A stretch of DNA of 8,159 nucleotides from contig CAMOZF010000070.1 of NCBI GenBank assembly GCA_946630765.1, positions 1 through 8,159 of the forward strand, written 5' to 3'. A model generated the notes under the pieces. That model searched no databases. It was not told the DNA's origin and saw only the letters and a list, made by a program, of their open reading frames with translations. Shown here one piece after another: positions 6,743 to 8,159 of this stretch (its first letter is position 1; each line of letters starts with the position of its first letter). The DNA comes from an uncultured Lachnospiraceae bacterium (GTDB lineage Bacteria; Bacillota_A; Clostridia; Lachnospirales; Lachnospiraceae). The position numbers were made by a program, and so were the translations under genes.

Positions 6743-6758
6743 ATACTGAATAATACTG
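6743..6758. promoter_or_regulatory. ATACTG direct repeat between the divergent promoters (candidate regulator site)
   Basis: ATACTG occurs at 6743-6748 and again at 6753-6758, one helical turn (10 bp) apart. The pair lies just upstream of both -35 elements: 8 bp from the minus-strand TTGACA and 3 bp from the plus-strand TTGCTT. That position suits an activator serving both transcription units. AraC-type regulators, the usual partners of YesM kinases, contact sites with such spacing. Assignment to that partner is inference. Confidence 0.35.
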
Positions 6759-6760
6759 CT

Positions 6761-6789
6761 TTGCTTTTGCGGAAGAAATGTTGTAAAAT
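6761..6789 (+). promoter_or_regulatory. Candidate promoter for the sensor-kinase gene
   Basis: TTGCTT (6761-6766), a 17-bp spacer and TAAAAT (6784-6789; 5/6 to TATAAT) form a moderate sigmaA-type promoter reading toward the kinase. The -35 matches only 3/6, consistent with a weak or activator-dependent promoter. The leader of about 47 bases holds an A8 run and a CGCTAGCG palindrome (6811-6818). Confidence 0.5.
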
Positions 6790-6842
6790 AAAAAAAAGTC
6801 CCCGCCCGCACGCTAGCGCGGCAGAAAAACGCAGGTATTGCT

Positions 6843-8159
6843 ATGAAAAAAGAGTATTCCATCCGCAGACTGTTTTTTATTATTATCTTTGTCACGCTGC
6901 TGCTGCTTTCCACAACAGCCGCGGCATACTGCGTCTATTCCTTCTCCTCCTATTCCAATCAGCTTCTGGAAAAGAACGCGCTGAACCTGACAAAGTACGC
7001 GGACAATCTGGAGCAGGAGCTGAACCATGTCCAGGAGAACTTAAGAAGCCTGGCCTATACAGACCCCCATTTCACACAGCTGACCTTCTCAAGCTACCCG
7101 GATTCCAGGCTCATCCCGATCCGTTACTCCGTTCAGGAGTACATCCGCACCTTCACCCCCGTATACAGCATCACACTGCTTTACGAAAAGCGGGATCAGC
7201 GTCTGTTTTTCTATCACGGAAGCGCGCTTTTCGCCAATAACGATTATTTTCTCAATGAGCGCCGGCAGATCACCTCTTTCCGGGACGAGTATCTCGTCTC
7301 CGGCGCCTATTCCCGGGATAAATGGTTCGTCACAGAGCCGGAAGGCGAATATTACCTGACCTACGTCAGCGGCAATGATTACGCCAGCGTCACGTCCTTC
7401 ATCAGTCTGTCCAAATATGCCGAACAGCATCTTTCCCCGTCCGATGCGCCGGAATCGGCCGTGCTTTTTTTCTCCGGCGATCAAATTCTCTCAAGTGACC
7501 CGGATCGTGAAAGCCCGGTCCAGAAGATTTCGGATATCCGCACAGACTCCGAAACCGTAGAGTCTGTTTTTGTCAAAGGGCAGCTCATCCAGCGAATCAG
7601 CCTTCCCGGCTACAGCCTCGGAATCAGTGTCATTACGCCTGCACACGCCATCCTGAAAGAAGTCCTTCCCCAGATCATCTTCGCTATTTTCATGGTCATC
7701 CTGACAGTAGCCATCATGCTGATTATGAGCCGGGTCATGCGAAGGATGCTGCTCTTCCCGCTGCAGGAAATCGCGCAGTTTTCAAGAGAACTGGAGGACC
7801 GCGGCATCCCGGGCAAGCCCGCAGAGAAATCCGCTATCCGCGAATATAACGAAATCCGCACGTCCCTTGTGCAGCTCCTGGACAAACAGGCGGAGCTTGA
7901 GCAGGAGCGGCTGACGAAGGAGCAGGCCAGGGAACACGCGGTGCTTCAGTACTACCAGCTGCAGACCCGCTCGCACTTTTTCCTGAACTGCTTAAAAAGC
8001 CTTTACAATATGTCCGAGAACAACCAGATTCCGAAAATGCAGGCGATGATCCTTGCCTTTTCCAACCATCTACGATATATTTTTCATGACAATCTGATGA
8101 CGGTTCCCCTGGAATCGGAGCTTCGGGAGGTCAGTGATTACCCCCGGATCATTCTTCTC
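6843..8159 (+). CDS. YesM-family sensor histidine kinase (3' end outside window)
   Basis: An open frame of 439 residues running off the right edge, encoding a two-component sensor kinase of the His_kinase (PF06580) type that usually acts with an AraC-type response regulator (YesN). Layout: short basic N-terminus, membrane segment 1 at about 10-33, extracytoplasmic sensor about 34-273, membrane segment 2 about 274-297, a HAMP-like linker about 298-350 (LLFPLQEIAQFS), a helical charged stretch 345-372, then the phospho-acceptor region with His378 in SHFFLN. FSNHLRYIF (406-414) and PLESELREVSDY (422-433) match the usual segments after the H-box. The ATP-binding domain lies beyond the edge. The H-box reads QTRSHFFLNCL where most members have QINPHFLYNTL. 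The ribosome site is weak (AGG about 8 nt upstream of ATG), suggesting low expression. It is divergent from the transporter operon, so control of that operon is likely. Confidence 0.93.
   Translation, partial: MKKEYSIRRLFFIIIFVTLLLLSTTAAAYCVYSFSSYSNQLLEKNALNLTKYADNLEQELNHVQENLRSLAYTDPHFTQLTFSSYPDSRLIPIRYSVQEYIRTFTPVYSITLLYEKRDQRLFFYHGSALFANNDYFLNERRQITSFRDEYLVSGAYSRDKWFVTEPEGEYYLTYVSGNDYASVTSFISLSKYAEQHLSPSDAPESAVLFFSGDQILSSDPDRESPVQKISDIRTDSETVESVFVKGQLIQRISLPGYSLGISVITPAHAILKEVLPQIIFAIFMVILTVAIMLIMSRVMRRMLLFPLQEIAQFSRELEDRGIPGKPAEKSAIREYNEIRTSLVQLLDKQAELEQERLTKEQAREHAVLQYYQLQTRSHFFLNCLKSLYNMSENNQIPKMQAMILAFSNHLRYIFHDNLMTVPLESELREVSDYPRIILL

Noticed and set aside
6596..7240. Plus-strand open frame of 214 codons across the divergent gap
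   Set aside because: It overlaps the start of the permease and the promoters, then runs in a different frame from the sensor kinase, whose frame has clear membrane and kinase motifs.
7089..7484. Minus-strand open frame of 131 codons inside the kinase gene
   Set aside because: Antisense to the sensor domain of the kinase; no ribosome site or recognisable family.

Overview
The window looks like chromosomal DNA of a gut- or rumen-type Bacillota, most likely Clostridia/Lachnospiraceae. This rests on a Gram-positive lipoprotein signal with an acidic Thr/Glu/Pro linker, strong AGGAGG-type ribosome binding sites, an LplB/LplC/DUF3502-type sugar transporter with no ATPase gene, and a YesM-type histidine kinase. 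The taxonomic call is inference from gene style, not from a marker gene.

Layout: six genes lie on the minus strand and are read from right to left. First come two sugar-transporter permeases (6614-5691 and 5672-4785, 18 bp apart). Next is a substrate-binding lipoprotein (4661-3084) with its own apparent promoter. Three unrelated-family alpha/beta-hydrolase esterases follow: an EstA/CE1-like esterase (2982-2173), a type-B carboxylesterase (2106-559) and a PHB-depolymerase/LpqC-like esterase cut by the left edge (451-1). A seventh gene starts at 6843 on the plus strand and runs off the right edge. It encodes a YesM-family sensor kinase, which is normally paired with an AraC-type response regulator that would lie just outside the window. 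The 228-bp gap between the divergent units holds a promoter in each direction, with a 10-bp-period direct repeat between them.

How the genes may work together (inference): the kinase senses an extracellular ligand and, through a regulator outside the window, controls the divergent transporter-esterase operon. The lipoprotein captures an oligosaccharide and the two permeases import it, energised by an ATPase encoded elsewhere. None of the three esterases shows a signal peptide, so they would act in the cytoplasm, removing acyl groups (acetyl, feruloyl or similar) from an imported, still-decorated glycan. No glycoside hydrolase is visible in the window, so the sugar backbone cannot be named. 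The three-esterase block behind one importer is the most notable aspect. No mobile element, CRISPR array, tRNA or rRNA was seen.
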